In this document: positions 25,740 to 37,006 of the stretch, piece by piece
Layout of the letters: each line of letters opens with the position of its first letter
How positions within the stretch are numbered: position 1 is the first letter of the stretch
Notes under the pieces: generated by a model
The model's input: only the letters and a program-made list of their open reading frames with translations
What the model was told of the DNA's origin: nothing
Database searches by the model: none
Assembly: GCF_014196625.1 (NCBI RefSeq)
Contig: NZ_JACIDZ010000010.1
Coordinates: 62,001 to 126,000, forward strand
DNA: 64,000 bases
Reading direction: 5' to 3'
Origin: Martelella radicis
GTDB lineage: Bacteria; Pseudomonadota; Alphaproteobacteria; Rhizobiales; Rhizobiaceae
Translations under genes and position numbers: made by a program

Positions 25740-26740
25740 CAGATCAGCTCCCGCCGCGTCTTGAAGATCAGCCACAGGAAAAAGGGTGCGCCGACCAGCG
25801 CCGTTACAACGCCGATCTTGAGATCGCGATCGGGCGCCACCAGCCGGACGGCAACATCGGCGGCGAGCAGCACCGAAGCCCCGCCAAGTGCGCTTGCAGG
25901 CAGCAACCGCGACGGCACGGCGCCGACGAGCGGCCTGAGAAGATGCGGCACCACCAGCCCGACAAAGCCGATCGTGCCCGAGACGGCTGTCGCCGCTCCC
26001 ACACTCGCCGCAACGCCCCAGATGACCAACCGCTCGGTCGCCTTCGGCGAAATCCCGAGACTGGCGGCGGCATCGTGACCAAGCATCATCGCGTCAAGCG
26101 CGCGCGCGGAAGAAAAAAGCAGCACCCAGCCGAACGCCATGAAGGGAGCCGCCAGCCAGAACTGGAGCATGGAACGATCGGCAAGCGAGCCCAGCATCCA
26201 GTAAAGAATCTCCATTGCGGCAAAGGGATTGGGTGAAAGATTGAGCGCCAGCGCTGTCATGGCGCCGGCAAAACTCGTGACAGCTACACCGGCGAGGATG
26301 ATCGTCAGGCTGCGCGCGGCACCGCCTGCCAGGAAGCGTACAAGCACAACCGATCCAAACGCAAAAACGAGCGCCAGAATGGGCAGCGCCAGGGCAAACA
26401 ACGCCGAAAGCCCGGTATAGATCGCGATCACGGCCCCAAGCGAGGCGGAGGCGGAAACGCCGAGCAGACCGGGCTCGGCCAGCGGATTGCGCAGATAGCC
26501 CTGCAGCACCGCGCCCGAAAGCCCGAGCGTTGCCCCGATCGACAGCCCGAGCAGCGCGCGCGGCAGGCGGATCTCCTGCATGATCAGCGCGACCGCGCCG
26601 GCATCGCCGCTGAAAAGACCGGAAAGCGCGGCACGAAAGCCGAAGCCTGCCGGTCCGACTGTCAGCGAGGCCAGAAACAGGAAAACCACGAGCAGGCCGA
26701 GACCGGCAAGAAGGCGGAAATAGCGATAGTCTTCAGTCAT
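25739..26740 (-). CDS. btuC: Cobalamin ABC transporter, FecCD/BtuC-family permease
   Basis: A 333-residue inner-membrane protein with about ten helices. Family motifs include RLPRALLGLSIGATLGLSGA and the GTIGFVGLVVPHLLRPLVG coupling-helix region. Its start overlaps the stop of btuF by one base and its stop overlaps btuD, so the three genes form one coupled unit. Cobalamin specificity is inferred from context. Confidence 0.87.
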   Translation of the reverse strand: MTEDYRYFRLLAGLGLLVVFLFLASLTVGPAGFGFRAALSGLFSGDAGAVALIMQEIRLPRALLGLSIGATLGLSGAVLQGYLRNPLAEPGLLGVSASASLGAVIAIYTGLSALFALALPILALVFAFGSVVLVRFLAGGAARSLTIILAGVAVTSFAGAMTALALNLSPNPFAAMEILYWMLGSLADRSMLQFWLAAPFMAFGWVLLFSSARALDAMMLGHDAAASLGISPKATERLVIWGVAASVGAATAVSGTIGFVGLVVPHLLRPLVGAVPSRLLPASALGGASVLLAADVAVRLVAPDRDLKIGVVTALVGAPFFLWLIFKTRRELI

Positions 26741-27726
26741 TAGTCATTGCCCGCGCCCCTGGAGCGAATCTGCCATTCGCTGAAACGGGGATCCGCTGCG
26801 CTCATCTGCCCGTCGGCTTTGTTGCCTTGCTCGTTCGGTTCTGTCCCGTTGCCCGAAGCATCCGGAATATCCCCCTTCAAACGGGAAATGGCTTCAAGAT
26901 TGAAGGGACCGCCGCAGATCGTCAACCGGCTGGGAAGGTCGACGAATTCGGCAGCCTCGACGGCCGAAAGAAAGGCCGGATGGGCGAATGGCGCTTCGGC
27001 AAGAGCCGGCGCATCATAGCCGCTGTCGCCGCCGACGATGACATCTGGCGCGGCCATGATCAGGCGTTCGAGCGGCAGGCGGCCAAGCCCGTCGATGCCG
27101 GCGTCAATGCCGATATTGTCGAGACCGGCATCGGCGACGAGATCGCCGGCAAGCGTGTTCTCGCCCGACGTGTAGCCATTCGCGTAATAAAGAGCCGCCG
27201 TCCCGCCGCCCGCAGGCTTTGCGAGGAGCGCCGCCCGCGCTCGGTCCATGTCTTCGACAAGCCTCTCGGCGGCCTGTTCATGACCGAGCAGGTGCCCCAT
27301 TCGCAGAAGGTTCTCCCGCACATCCTCAAGCGAAGCCTCGGGCGCGAACTCGGCCACGGATATGCCGAGCCGTTTCAGCAGATCGACGGTCTCTCGCGTG
27401 GTGTAGCTGCCGGCCAGCACCAGATCGGGCTTCATCAGGAAGACTTCCTCGGCCAGGCCATGATTGAGCCTGTAGCCCCTCGCCTCCTCCGCCATCGCCG
27501 AAACCGCCGGATCGGCGGCAAGGTTCGACACCGAGACGAGCTGGCCGTCTCCGGCAAGCAGCATCGCCATCTGGTCGGTGCACAGATTGATCGAGACGAC
27601 GCGGGCCGGGGCGAAGCTTTCATGATGGGCAAAGGCCGGGCCACAAACCGGCAGGACGGGAAGGAGGCCGGCGCAGAGGCTCGCGAGCTTCAAGAGATTT
27701 CGAGCCGAAAGCGCCGACCGCAACAT
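26740..27726 (-). CDS. btuF: Periplasmic cobalamin-binding protein, BtuF-like
   Basis: A 328-residue cluster A substrate-binding protein with a signal peptide (residues 1-33, ending AFA) and two lobes joined by a long helix. RVVSINLCTDQMAMLLAG and KPDLVLAGSYTTRETVDLLKR are typical of the BtuF/FhuD/FepB group. The last ~40 residues are polar and rich in Gly, Asp, Asn and Gln, an unusual tail. The ATG directly follows the btuB stop. Binding of cobalamin rather than an iron chelate is inferred from the riboswitch upstream. Confidence 0.85.
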   Translation of the reverse strand: MLRSALSARNLLKLASLCAGLLPVLPVCGPAFAHHESFAPARVVSINLCTDQMAMLLAGDGQLVSVSNLAADPAVSAMAEEARGYRLNHGLAEEVFLMKPDLVLAGSYTTRETVDLLKRLGISVAEFAPEASLEDVRENLLRMGHLLGHEQAAERLVEDMDRARAALLAKPAGGGTAALYYANGYTSGENTLAGDLVADAGLDNIGIDAGIDGLGRLPLERLIMAAPDVIVGGDSGYDAPALAEAPFAHPAFLSAVEAAEFVDLPSRLTICGGPFNLEAISRLKGDIPDASGNGTEPNEQGNKADGQMSAADPRFSEWQIRSRGAGND

Positions 27727-29661
27727 CTAGAACGTCCTCTGGTAGGAAAGCGTCACCGTGGTACCGGGCGCCTTGTAGCCATAGGTGGTCTCATAGTCTT
27801 CATCGAACAGATTCTCCACCGCGAACTTGACCCTTGCCGCCGGATCGATGTCGTAGAGCGCCGAGACGTTGACCACCGTGTAATCGCCAAGCTGCGGATT
27901 ATAGCTTGCCGTGTTTGTCCAGCGGCTGCCGACATATTCGATATCGGCATTCAGATTGAGCGCTTCGGTGGCCTGAAAGCTTGCCGCAGCCGTCAGCTTC
28001 AGCCGGTTCTGGTTGGCGATGTAGACATCATCCGTCTCGTTCTTCGGCAGGCGGTATTCGAAGCCGAAATCGAGACCGAGCCGGTCATCCATCAGAGCCT
28101 CGGACCAGACGGCCCGCACGCCGGAAATCTTTGCCCTGTCGATGTTCTCCATCGTGCCGATATAGGACGGCGGCGCGGAGACATAGGCGATCATGTCGTC
28201 GATATGGTTTTCATAATAGACGAGATCGATGACCGTGCCGGTCCCCGAATCCCAGTTGATGCCGGCTTCCCAGTTCTTCGATGTCTCGGCATCAAGATCG
28301 GGGTTGCCCACATAGGAACCGTCATAGGCCCAGTAGAGATCGTTGAAGGTGGGGGCATTGAAGCCGGTCGAATAGGAAGCGCGCGCCGTCAGACCGGGCA
28401 AGAGTTCGTAACCGAGGCCGAGATTATAGGTAAGCGCACCGCCGAACTGTTCGTCGGCATCATAGCGCAGACCGGCGTTCGCCGTCAGCGCCTCATATTC
28501 GAGGCCGTACTGGCCGTAGACAGCGCCGACATTGCGGCCGGTTTCGGTGTAGTCGACCGAACTGTTCACCGTCTCGCGATAGGCCTCGCCGCCAAGGGTG
28601 AAGCTGTTGAGCGCGTCGCCGGCGATCACCTCCTTCGTGGTCGAGGCGGAAAAGCCGAACCGGTTGGTATCGTAATGGGTTTCGGCTTCCGGATGGTCGT
28701 CGCGGAAGTTTTTCTGGTAATCGAAGGCCGAATAGATCTCGAAGACGGAGGACCAGTCATCGGAATGATCGAGTTCCGCGCCGAGCTTGAAGGCGGCATT
28801 GGTCTGGATCGCCTGATTGGCGCCGTAGACCATGGCGCCGGTCATCCAGTCGGCATAGGGCGCCGCGTCGAAATGCGGGTTGGAGCGGGCGTAAAAGCCC
28901 TCCGAATAAAGCCGGCCCCAGGTGAAGTCCTTGCCGATCGAATAATTGAACGCGCCCTGCAGGAAACCGTCGCGGCCCGCCTCATGCACGGAGTTCTGCG
29001 GCGTGGTGAAGTCATAGCCCTCGGTTCCAAGCAGCGAGAGGCCGAAGTTGAAGTCGACGCCATTGCCCGTGATCCCGCGGGTCGCGATTGTGCCGAAGCC
29101 GCCCCAGGGCCAGGTCACGCCAGTCTCGACCGTGGTGCAGATTGCCTGGCCATTGGCGCAGGTCGAGCCGTCCCTGGTGATGATGTTGACGACGCCGCCG
29201 ATCGCATCCGCGCCCCATTCGGCGGAATGCGCGCCCTCGGCGATCTCGACCCGCTCGATCGCCGACAGCGGAATATTGGCGAGATAGGCCGAACCGCCGG
29301 TGGCGGAGGCCACCCGCATGCCGTCGACCAGCACCAAAGTCTGCGACGCGCTGGCGCCGCGCAGCGTGATCGTCGCCTGCGCGCCCTGGCCGCCATTCGC
29401 GGTAATGTTGACGCCCGGATATTTCCTCAGCAGCGACGGCAGGTCGGGCGCTGCCGATCTTTCGATATCCTCCTTGTCGATCACGGTCACCGTCGAGGTC
29501 GACTGCAGGATCGTGGAAGGGCGGCGCAGCGGCGTGGTCACATAGACCGGCTGCAGTTCGATCGCACCATCTTCGATAAACCCGGCATCCTGGGCGAGCA
29601 CCCCTTGCGCCGGCGTCAGGATCAGGAACGCGGCAGAGGCCGCAAGCATGGCATTCTTCAT
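27727..29661 (-). CDS. btuB: TonB-dependent outer-membrane receptor, BtuB-like
   Basis: A 644-residue receptor: signal peptide (residues 1-23), a likely TonB box near residue 38 (PVYVTTP), a plug domain (about 50-165, with LPSLLRKYPGVNI and VLVDGMRVAS) and a 22-strand barrel ending in the aromatic C-terminus SYQRTF. It imports cobalamin across the outer membrane with TonB energy. It is first in the operon with btuFCD and has a cobalamin riboswitch in its leader. GGGGAT precedes the ATG. Confidence 0.92.
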   Translation of the reverse strand: MKNAMLAASAAFLILTPAQGVLAQDAGFIEDGAIELQPVYVTTPLRRPSTILQSTSTVTVIDKEDIERSAAPDLPSLLRKYPGVNITANGGQGAQATITLRGASASQTLVLVDGMRVASATGGSAYLANIPLSAIERVEIAEGAHSAEWGADAIGGVVNIITRDGSTCANGQAICTTVETGVTWPWGGFGTIATRGITGNGVDFNFGLSLLGTEGYDFTTPQNSVHEAGRDGFLQGAFNYSIGKDFTWGRLYSEGFYARSNPHFDAAPYADWMTGAMVYGANQAIQTNAAFKLGAELDHSDDWSSVFEIYSAFDYQKNFRDDHPEAETHYDTNRFGFSASTTKEVIAGDALNSFTLGGEAYRETVNSSVDYTETGRNVGAVYGQYGLEYEALTANAGLRYDADEQFGGALTYNLGLGYELLPGLTARASYSTGFNAPTFNDLYWAYDGSYVGNPDLDAETSKNWEAGINWDSGTGTVIDLVYYENHIDDMIAYVSAPPSYIGTMENIDRAKISGVRAVWSEALMDDRLGLDFGFEYRLPKNETDDVYIANQNRLKLTAAASFQATEALNLNADIEYVGSRWTNTASYNPQLGDYTVVNVSALYDIDPAARVKFAVENLFDEDYETTYGYKAPGTTVTLSYQRTF

Positions 29662-29709
29662 TGACTATCCCCAAGCGGCTGGCGCGTGGCCAACCGAAAA
29701 AGCCCGTCG

Positions 29710-29742
29710 GGGAAGAAAGAGAGACCGGCAGTTCACCCGGTC
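29710..29742 (-). terminator. Terminator-like hairpin of the btuB riboswitch expression platform
   Basis: On the minus strand GACCGG and CCGGTC (plus positions 29737-29742 and 29723-29728) form a stem, followed by the U-rich TCTCTTTCTT. It lies between the aptamer and the btuB start, where a ligand-dependent attenuator is expected. The stem is only six base pairs. Confidence 0.5.
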
Positions 29743-29831
29743 GCGATCCTGTCCCGTCGGCGGCAACATCGTTTCGAAATGTCACCGCGACGGCAGACCG
29801 CGCCAAAACAAGAACCCCGTGTTCCGGCATG

Positions 29832-29998
29832 GGTGACGGGATCGGGCAGGTCTCCTGGCTTCCGCGTCATCGCCATTGTTTCCGTCTTCCCGGATGAATC
29901 CAGTGACATTTGGAAACGGCTCAGCGGCTACAGTTGCGGGGGCAGCCACGGATTTTGAGCAAACGCCCTGTCCCGTGTTCCCTTTTCATCCGTCCTTT
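29832..29998 (-). ncRNA. Cobalamin riboswitch
   Basis: The conserved blocks are in the right order on the minus strand. GGGAACACGG lies near 29984-29974. GCCCCCGCAACTG lies near 29943-29931. The B12 box AGCCAGGAGACCTGCC lies near 29860-29845. This is the adenosylcobalamin-class aptamer. It sits directly upstream of btuB-btuFCD, which it should repress when cobalamin is plentiful. The ends are approximate. Confidence 0.93.
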
Positions 29999-30116
29999 CA
30001 AACGGAACCTGATCCGCGCGCAATCTACGCGGCGGGCAGACATCAAGTCAATGAACCCTGCCGTGTCGTTTGTAGGAACAATTTCAATCTATTGCGTTTC
30101 GGCCACAGGCTGGCGC

Positions 30117-31421
30117 TCAGACCAGAACCGGCTGGTTGTGCATGTCCTCGGAACCGAAGAACTTCAGGTAGCGCTCGACTTCCTTCGGGTCGCCTGTCGC
30201 CTTCTGTGGATTGTCCGAAAGCTTGACCGCCGGGCGGCCGTTGGCGTCGGATACCTTGCAGACGATCGAGATCGGCTTCAGCCCGCCGACGCGGTGCGGC
30301 GCGCAGCCGATGAAGTCATTGGTGAGATTGGTGCCCCAGCCGAAGCTCATGCGCACCCGGCCCTGGAAATGCTTGTAGGCCTCGATGATGGCGTCAACAT
30401 CGAGACCGTCGGAAAAGATCAGGATCTTCTCGCGCGGATCGCGGCCCATCTTTTTCCACCAGTCGATGATCTTCTCGCCGCCCTCGATCGGCGGGGCGCT
30501 GTCGGGGCGGAAACCGGTCCAGTCGGCAACCCAATCCGGCGCGTTGCGTAGGAACGCTGTCGTGCCATAGGCGTCTGGCAGCGCGATCAGCAAATTTCCG
30601 CCGTAAAGCTTGTTCCAGTCCTGCATCACCTTGTAGGGCGCTGCCGCCAACGCCTCATCCGTTTCGGCGAGCGCTGCGGCAACCATGGGAAGCTCGTGCG
30701 CATTGGTGCCGACAGCCTCAAGATCCGTATCCATGGCCAGAAGCACGTTGGAAGTGCCGGTAAAGGCCGGGCCGATGCCTTCCTTCAGCGCTTCCACGCA
30801 CCAGCGCTGCCACAGGAAGGAATGCCGGCGGCGCGTGCCGAAATCGGAAATCCGCAGGCCTTCGAGAGCGGCCAACCGCTCCACCTTCGCCCACATCTTG
30901 GCTTTCGCACGAGCATAGGTGACGTCGATGGTGAAAAGGCCGAGATCCTTCATCGCCGCACGCGAGCGCAGTTCGTTGATGATGCACAGCGCCGGAATCT
31001 CCCACATCGTGGTTTCCATCCAGCTTCCGTGGAAGTCGAGCTGGTACTGGCCGTCGCGCTTGGTCAGTTCATATTCGGGCAGGCGGAAATTGGCGAGCCA
31101 GGTCAAAAACTCCGGCTCGAAGATCTGCGAGCGACCGTAAAACGAGTTACCCGCAAGCCAGATCATCTCCTTCTTGGTGAGCCTGATCTCGCGCGCATGG
31201 TCAAGCTGGTCGCGCAACTCGCTCTCGTCGATCTCGTCGGCAAGGCGCACCGAGGTCGTGCGGTTGATCACCGAGAATGTCGCATTGACGTCCGGATACA
31301 GCTTCCAGATCATCTGCAGCATCAAAAGCTTGTAGAAATCGGTATCCAGCAGGCTGCGGATGATCGGGTCGAGTTTCCAGCTATGGTCGTAGACCCGCGT
31401 TGCAATATCGGTCTTCGGCAT
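30117..31421 (-). CDS. pncB: Nicotinate phosphoribosyltransferase
   Basis: A 434-residue enzyme that converts nicotinate and PRPP to nicotinate mononucleotide for NAD salvage, with ATP hydrolysis. [13 protein letters not shown] at the N-terminus, [18 protein letters not shown] (with the His that is phosphorylated in the family) and [10 protein letters not shown] are all diagnostic. The frame is open to 31499, but the ATG at 31421 gives the normal N-terminus and has AAGAG/AAAGG upstream. It is a single gene followed by the btu leader. Confidence 0.95.
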   Translation of the reverse strand: MPKTDIATRVYDHSWKLDPIIRSLLDTDFYKLLMLQMIWKLYPDVNATFSVINRTTSVRLADEIDESELRDQLDHAREIRLTKKEMIWLAGNSFYGRSQIFEPEFLTWLANFRLPEYELTKRDGQYQLDFHGSWMETTMWEIPALCIINELRSRAAMKDLGLFTIDVTYARAKAKMWAKVERLAALEGLRISDFGTRRRHSFLWQRWCVEALKEGIGPAFTGTSNVLLAMDTDLEAVGTNAHELPMVAAALAETDEALAAAPYKVMQDWNKLYGGNLLIALPDAYGTTAFLRNAPDWVADWTGFRPDSAPPIEGGEKIIDWWKKMGRDPREKILIFSDGLDVDAIIEAYKHFQGRVRMSFGWGTNLTNDFIGCAPHRVGGLKPISIVCKVSDANGRPAVKLSDNPQKATGDPKEVERYLKFFGSEDMHNQPVLV

Positions 31422-31553
31422 CGCTCTTCGGCCTTTCGAGCCGCCCCTCAGGCGGAAAAAACGCTGGAAAGGGCCGCCATGCCGCCCTTTCGGGCCCATG
31501 ACTTAGCTGTAAAGGCGATGAAAAGTCCAGAGCCGTTTTGCTCGAATTGAGCT

Positions 31554-31790
31554 TTACTGGGCCGGCGCCTGTTCCGTCTGGGCGGCATCCTCGGTCACGG
31601 TCTCGACCGCTGGGTCGCCGCCGCGCGGAGCAAAGAGTTCCACGGCGCCCCAGACCAGAAAGGCCAGGACCAGACCGCCGGCCAGGATGGCGAGCACCGG
31701 TCGTCCGCGTTCGGAGTGGCGTGCTTCGGTCGGGGTCACGTCGACCTCGACATCCTCGGGACGGTTTCCCGTCTTCTTCTTCTCAACCAT
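31554..31790 (-). CDS. Small single-span membrane protein
   Basis: A 78-residue protein: a charged N-terminus (MVEKKKTGNRPEDVEVDV), one membrane helix at about residues 31-53 (VLAILAGGLVLAFLVWGAVE) and an acidic tail ending PAQ. The partner gene just upstream has the same build. I recognise no family with a known function. A well-placed GGGAGGTAG lies upstream of the ATG. Confidence 0.65.
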   Translation of the reverse strand: MVEKKKTGNRPEDVEVDVTPTEARHSERGRPVLAILAGGLVLAFLVWGAVELFAPRGGDPAVETVTEDAAQTEQAPAQ

Positions 31791-31826
31791 TGTCTACCTC
31801 CCGTATCGTTTCTCCTGCGGGAAGGA

Positions 31827-32048
31827 TCAGCCCGCACCGGGCGCGCCGAACAGCCACGAAGCGCCACCCCAGATCAGCACCACGGCGACCATGATGGCGA
31901 TGATGACCATGATCACGGTCTGGCCGCGATTAAGGTGCCGCTTCTCGGTCTCGGGCACGCGGGTGTCGTCCTCGTTCTTCTGCGGGTAATTGTCCTCGCC
32001 CGGGTATTTGACAGGGCGGCCTTCCTTCGGATCGAAATGCGTCGTCAT
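31827..32048 (-). CDS. Small single-span membrane protein
   Basis: A 73-residue protein: polar start (MTTHFDPKEGRPVKYPGEDN), then one strong membrane helix near residues 44-64 (VIMVIIAIMVAVVLIWGGAS). Both this and the next small gene end their helix in (W)GGA or WGA and share a charged lead, so they may be related or act together. I selected ATG 32048 because of the clear AAGGAG seven bases before it; the frame extends to 32096. No function can be assigned. Confidence 0.7.
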   Translation of the reverse strand: MTTHFDPKEGRPVKYPGEDNYPQKNEDDTRVPETEKRHLNRGQTVIMVIIAIMVAVVLIWGGASWLFGAPGAG

Positions 32049-32135
32049 GTCGTTCTCCTTGGCCTCCGCGCAGGATCGGCGGAGGGTTCTGTTCAAGGAA
32101 GAAACGTGAGGCCCCGGGTCTTTGTTCCGAGAGGC

Positions 32136-33095
32136 TCAGTAGCCGGCGGCGCGGTCAACGACATGCTGCAGCGGCGCGCCGGCCTCGAACCTGGCGATCT
32201 GGCGTTCCACGTGGGCAAACAGCGCCCGCACATCCGTGTCGGAAGCCACATGCGGCGTGACGACGACCCGTTCATGCGCCCAGAGCGGGCTTGTCGCGGG
32301 CAAGGGCTCGGTTTCGAACACGTCGAGCGAGACGCCGTGGAGGACGCCGTCATCCAGCGCCGCGAGGATATCGGCCTCGACCTGCGAACCGCCGCGTCCG
32401 GCATTGATGAAGACGGGGCTCCCGAGCGGGCCGGAGCGATTGAGCCTTTCAAACAGCGCGCGGTCGAAAAGCCCGGTCGTCTCGTCGGTCAGCGGCAGAA
32501 GGCCGACCAGGATGTCCGTTCTTTCAAGAAAGGCATCAAGGCCTCCGGCATCGAAACATTCAACGCCATCGATCTCTTTCATGCCGCGCGACCAGCCGAT
32601 CACGTTGAAGCCCATGACCTTCAGCTTCGTCGCCGCATCCTGTCCCAGAACGCCGAGACCCATGATGCCGACGGTAAAGTCGCCGGCTTCTGCGGGCGGT
32701 AGCTGCTGCCAGTTTCTCTCGGCTTCAAGGCGAACATAATCCGGCATGCGGCGGGCATGATAGAGGCATTGCAGCACGACATATTCGCTCATCCGGCGCG
32801 TCAGCGAGGGATCGACGAAACGCACCAGCGGCACGTCCGGCAGGCCCCGAAGGGCCAGCACCCGCTCGACCCCCGCACCGCCGGAGAAAAGCACTTCCAG
32901 ATTGGGCGCACGCGAAAACAGATCGTCATCCGGCTTCCACAAGACGGCATAGCGGCAATCGGAAAGATCGCGGCCCTTCGTTTGCGGATCGGCGAGGTCG
33001 ATCACCGGCCGGTCGGAAAAGAAAGCCCCGAGCGCCTCCACGATCGCCGCACGGCCGGAGAATTTGAGATCGATCAGGACGGGGGCTTTAGGCAT
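32136..33095 (-). CDS. ghrA: Glyoxylate/hydroxypyruvate reductase A-like 2-hydroxyacid dehydrogenase
   Basis: A 319-residue NAD(P)H-dependent dehydrogenase. The nucleotide motif is GIMGLGVLGQDAATKLKVMG, followed by LPLTDETTGLFD, the catalytic Arg in INAGRGGSQVE, Glu in DVFETEPLP and His in TPHVASDT. It resembles GhrA, which reduces glyoxylate and hydroxypyruvate. The true substrate is not proven. The ATG at 33095 follows an AGGA and gives a normal N-terminus (MPKAPVLIDLKFSG). The gene ends about 55 bp downstream of yejF. Confidence 0.87.
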   Translation of the reverse strand: MPKAPVLIDLKFSGRAAIVEALGAFFSDRPVIDLADPQTKGRDLSDCRYAVLWKPDDDLFSRAPNLEVLFSGGAGVERVLALRGLPDVPLVRFVDPSLTRRMSEYVVLQCLYHARRMPDYVRLEAERNWQQLPPAEAGDFTVGIMGLGVLGQDAATKLKVMGFNVIGWSRGMKEIDGVECFDAGGLDAFLERTDILVGLLPLTDETTGLFDRALFERLNRSGPLGSPVFINAGRGGSQVEADILAALDDGVLHGVSLDVFETEPLPATSPLWAHERVVVTPHVASDTDVRALFAHVERQIARFEAGAPLQHVVDRAAGY

Positions 33096-33151
33096 CGGGT
33101 TTCCTATTGGGGTCGGCGTAACGGTCGAACTGGCATCATGAGCAAAAAAGC

Positions 33152-34767
<1,616 letters not shown>

Positions 34768-34771
<4 letters not shown>

Positions 34772-35907
34772 TGGAACGTCTTCCTCGGGTCAAACGCATC
34801 GCGCACCGCCTCGCCGACGAACACCAGAAGCGACAGCATGATCGAAAGTGTGAAGAAGGCGGTGATGCCGAGCCAGGGCGCCTGCAGATTGCTCTTGCCC
34901 TGATTGACCAGTTCGCCCAGCGAGGGCGAGCCGGGCGGCATGCCGAAGCCCAGAAAATCAAGCGAGGTCAGCGTCACGATCGCGCCCGACAGGATGAAGG
35001 GCACGAAGGTGAGCGTTGCGACCATGGCATTGGGCAGGAGATGGCGGAACATGATGGTGCCGTTGCCAACGCCAAGCGCGCGCGCCGCCCGCACATACTC
35101 GAAATTGCGCGCGCGCAGGAACTCGGCCCGGACGACGGCAACGAAGCTCACCCAGGAGAACACCAGCATGACGCCAAGCAGCACGAAGAAGCCGGGCGGC
35201 AGGATGGCGGCGATGATCAGCAATATGTAGAGCGTCGGCAGCGATGACCAGATCTCGATGAAGCGCTGCATCAGGAGGTCGACCCAGCCGCCGAAATAGC
35301 CCTGCACCGCTCCGGCGGTGACGCCGATCACGGCGGAAAATCCTGTCAGCAGCAGGCCGAACAGGACCGAGATGCGGAAGCCGTAGATCACCCGGGCGAG
35401 CACGTCGCGGGCAAGGTCATCGGTTCCGAGCCAGTCCATGTTGCCGAGCGTGCAGCCCGGATCATCCACGCCCTCGGGGTAGCCGGCACAGCGTTCTTCC
35501 TTGGTCATCAGCCAGAAGGGCGGGGTCGGCGCCGAATAGGGCACGTTGGAATTGATGGTACGGTAGGAATAGCGGATCGGCGGCCAGATCATCCAGCCAT
35601 TGGCCTCGATCTCCTCCTGGATGAAATCGGAGCGATAATCGGTGACGGCGAGAAAGCCGCCGAATTTTTCCTCCGGATAATCGACCACCACTGGAAACAG
35701 GATCTCGCCCTGGTAGGAGGCGATGATCGGCCTGTCGTTGGCGACGAATTCGGCAAACAGGCTGATGATGAACAGGAAGAGGAAGATCCACAGCGACCAG
35801 TAGCCGCGCCGGTTGGCCCAGAAGTTCTGCCAGCGTCGCGCGTTCATCGGCGAAAGCCAGCCGGTCTTCGGACGTTTCCCCATGTCTTCGGATGTGAGAT
35901 CGCTCAT
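34768..35907 (-). CDS. yejE: Peptide ABC transporter permease YejE
   Basis: A 379-residue DppC-type permease with an N-terminal helix (about 30-48), a long periplasmic loop with a Cys pair (ERCAGYPEGVDDPGCTLG) typical of YejE, then five helices including the EAA-like RAARALGVGNGTIMFRHLLPN motif. The ATG at 35907 is one base after the yejB stop; an in-frame ATG nine bases earlier overlaps yejB. It pairs with YejB in the inner membrane. Confidence 0.93.
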
Positions 35908-35908
35908 G

Positions 35909-37006
35909 TCACACATCCCTCTTTTCGAAGTCGATACGCGGATCGATCCAGGTGTAGATCAGGTCGGAGACGAGACCGATGAACAGCCCCAGAAGCGAGA
36001 AGATGTAGAGCGTGGCAAAGACCACCGGATAGTCCCGATTGACCAGCGACAGATAGCCGAGCCGGCCGAGTCCGTCGAGCGAGAACACATTCTCGATCAG
36101 AAGGGAGCCGGTGAAGAAGGCAAGGATGAAGGAGCCGGGAAAGCCGGCGATCACGATCAGCATCGCGTTGCGGAACACGTGGCCGTACAGCACCTTGCGT
36201 TCCGAAAGCCCCTTCGCGCGGGCGGTGATCACATATTGCTTGCCGATTTCGTCGATGAAGGAGTTCTTGGTCAAAAGCGTCGTCGTGGCGAAGGAGGAGA
36301 CCGAAAGCGCGATCAGCGGCAGGGTCAGGTGCCAGAAATAGTCGATGGGCTTCTGCCACCAGGGCAGTTCGGAGAAATTGTCGGAGACGAGGCCGCGCAG
36401 CGGAAACCAGTCGAAAAAGGAACCGCCGGCAAAGAGGATGATCATCAGGATGCCGAGCAGGAAGCCCGGCACGGCGAAGCCGATGACGATGATGCCGGAG
36501 GTCCAGACGTCAAAGCGCGATCCGTCCTTGACCGCCTTGCGGATGCCGAGCGGGATGGAGACGCCGTAGGACAACAACAGCACCCATATGCCGAGCGAGA
36601 TCGACACCGGCAGCTTGTCGATGATCAGGTCGATGACGGAGGAGTTGCGGAAGAAGCTCTCGCCGAAATCGAAGGTCAGATAATCACGCATCATCAGCAG
36701 GAAACGCGTCAGCGGCGGCTTGTCGAAACCGAACTGGGCTTCCAGATCGGCGATCAGTTGCGGGTCGAGGCCCTGGGCGCCGCGATAGTTGGACGAGGAG
36801 GCGCTGTCGAAACTGTCCATCGACATGCCCGCATCCGAGCCGCCGGAAATGCGACTTTCCGCGCCGCCCCCCTGGCCGTTCAGCTCGGCAATCACCTGTT
36901 CCACCGGCCCGCCGGGGGCAAACTGCACGATGACGAAGGAAATCGTCATGATGCCGACCAGCGTCGGGATCATCAGCAGCAGGCGACGTAGGATATAGGA
37001 GCCCAT
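35909..37006 (-). CDS. yejB: Peptide ABC transporter permease YejB
   Basis: A 365-residue DppB-type permease: [20 protein letters not shown] is the first helix, followed by a periplasmic segment and five further helices, with the coupling motif [20 protein letters not shown]. The ATG at 37006 is preceded by GGAG at nine bases; the frame runs back nine codons more. A Gly/Ser/Asp-rich insertion around residues 55-85 ([19 protein letters not shown]) is longer than in E. coli. The gene is separated from yejA by a 343-bp repeat region. Confidence 0.92.
   Translation of the reverse strand: MGSYILRRLLLMIPTLVGIMTISFVIVQFAPGGPVEQVIAELNGQGGGAESRISGGSDAGMSMDSFDSASSSNYRGAQGLDPQLIADLEAQFGFDKPPLTRFLLMMRDYLTFDFGESFFRNSSVIDLIIDKLPVSISLGIWVLLLSYGVSIPLGIRKAVKDGSRFDVWTSGIIVIGFAVPGFLLGILMIILFAGGSFFDWFPLRGLVSDNFSELPWWQKPIDYFWHLTLPLIALSVSSFATTTLLTKNSFIDEIGKQYVITARAKGLSERKVLYGHVFRNAMLIVIAGFPGSFILAFFTGSLLIENVFSLDGLGRLGYLSLVNRDYPVVFATLYIFSLLGLFIGLVSDLIYTWIDPRIDFEKRDV

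Larger units (their letters stand above)
29662..30116 (-). other. btuB leader region and gap to pncB
   Basis: 455 bp without a protein gene. It contains the cobalamin riboswitch (about 29832-29998), a terminator-like hairpin close to btuB (29710-29742) and about 115 bp after the pncB stop in which nothing stands out. Confidence 0.7.

Noticed and set aside
26827-29664. A 945-codon open frame on the plus strand
   Set aside because: It is the antisense of btuF and btuB, a common artefact in high-G+C DNA. The minus-strand proteins have signal peptide, plug and barrel features.
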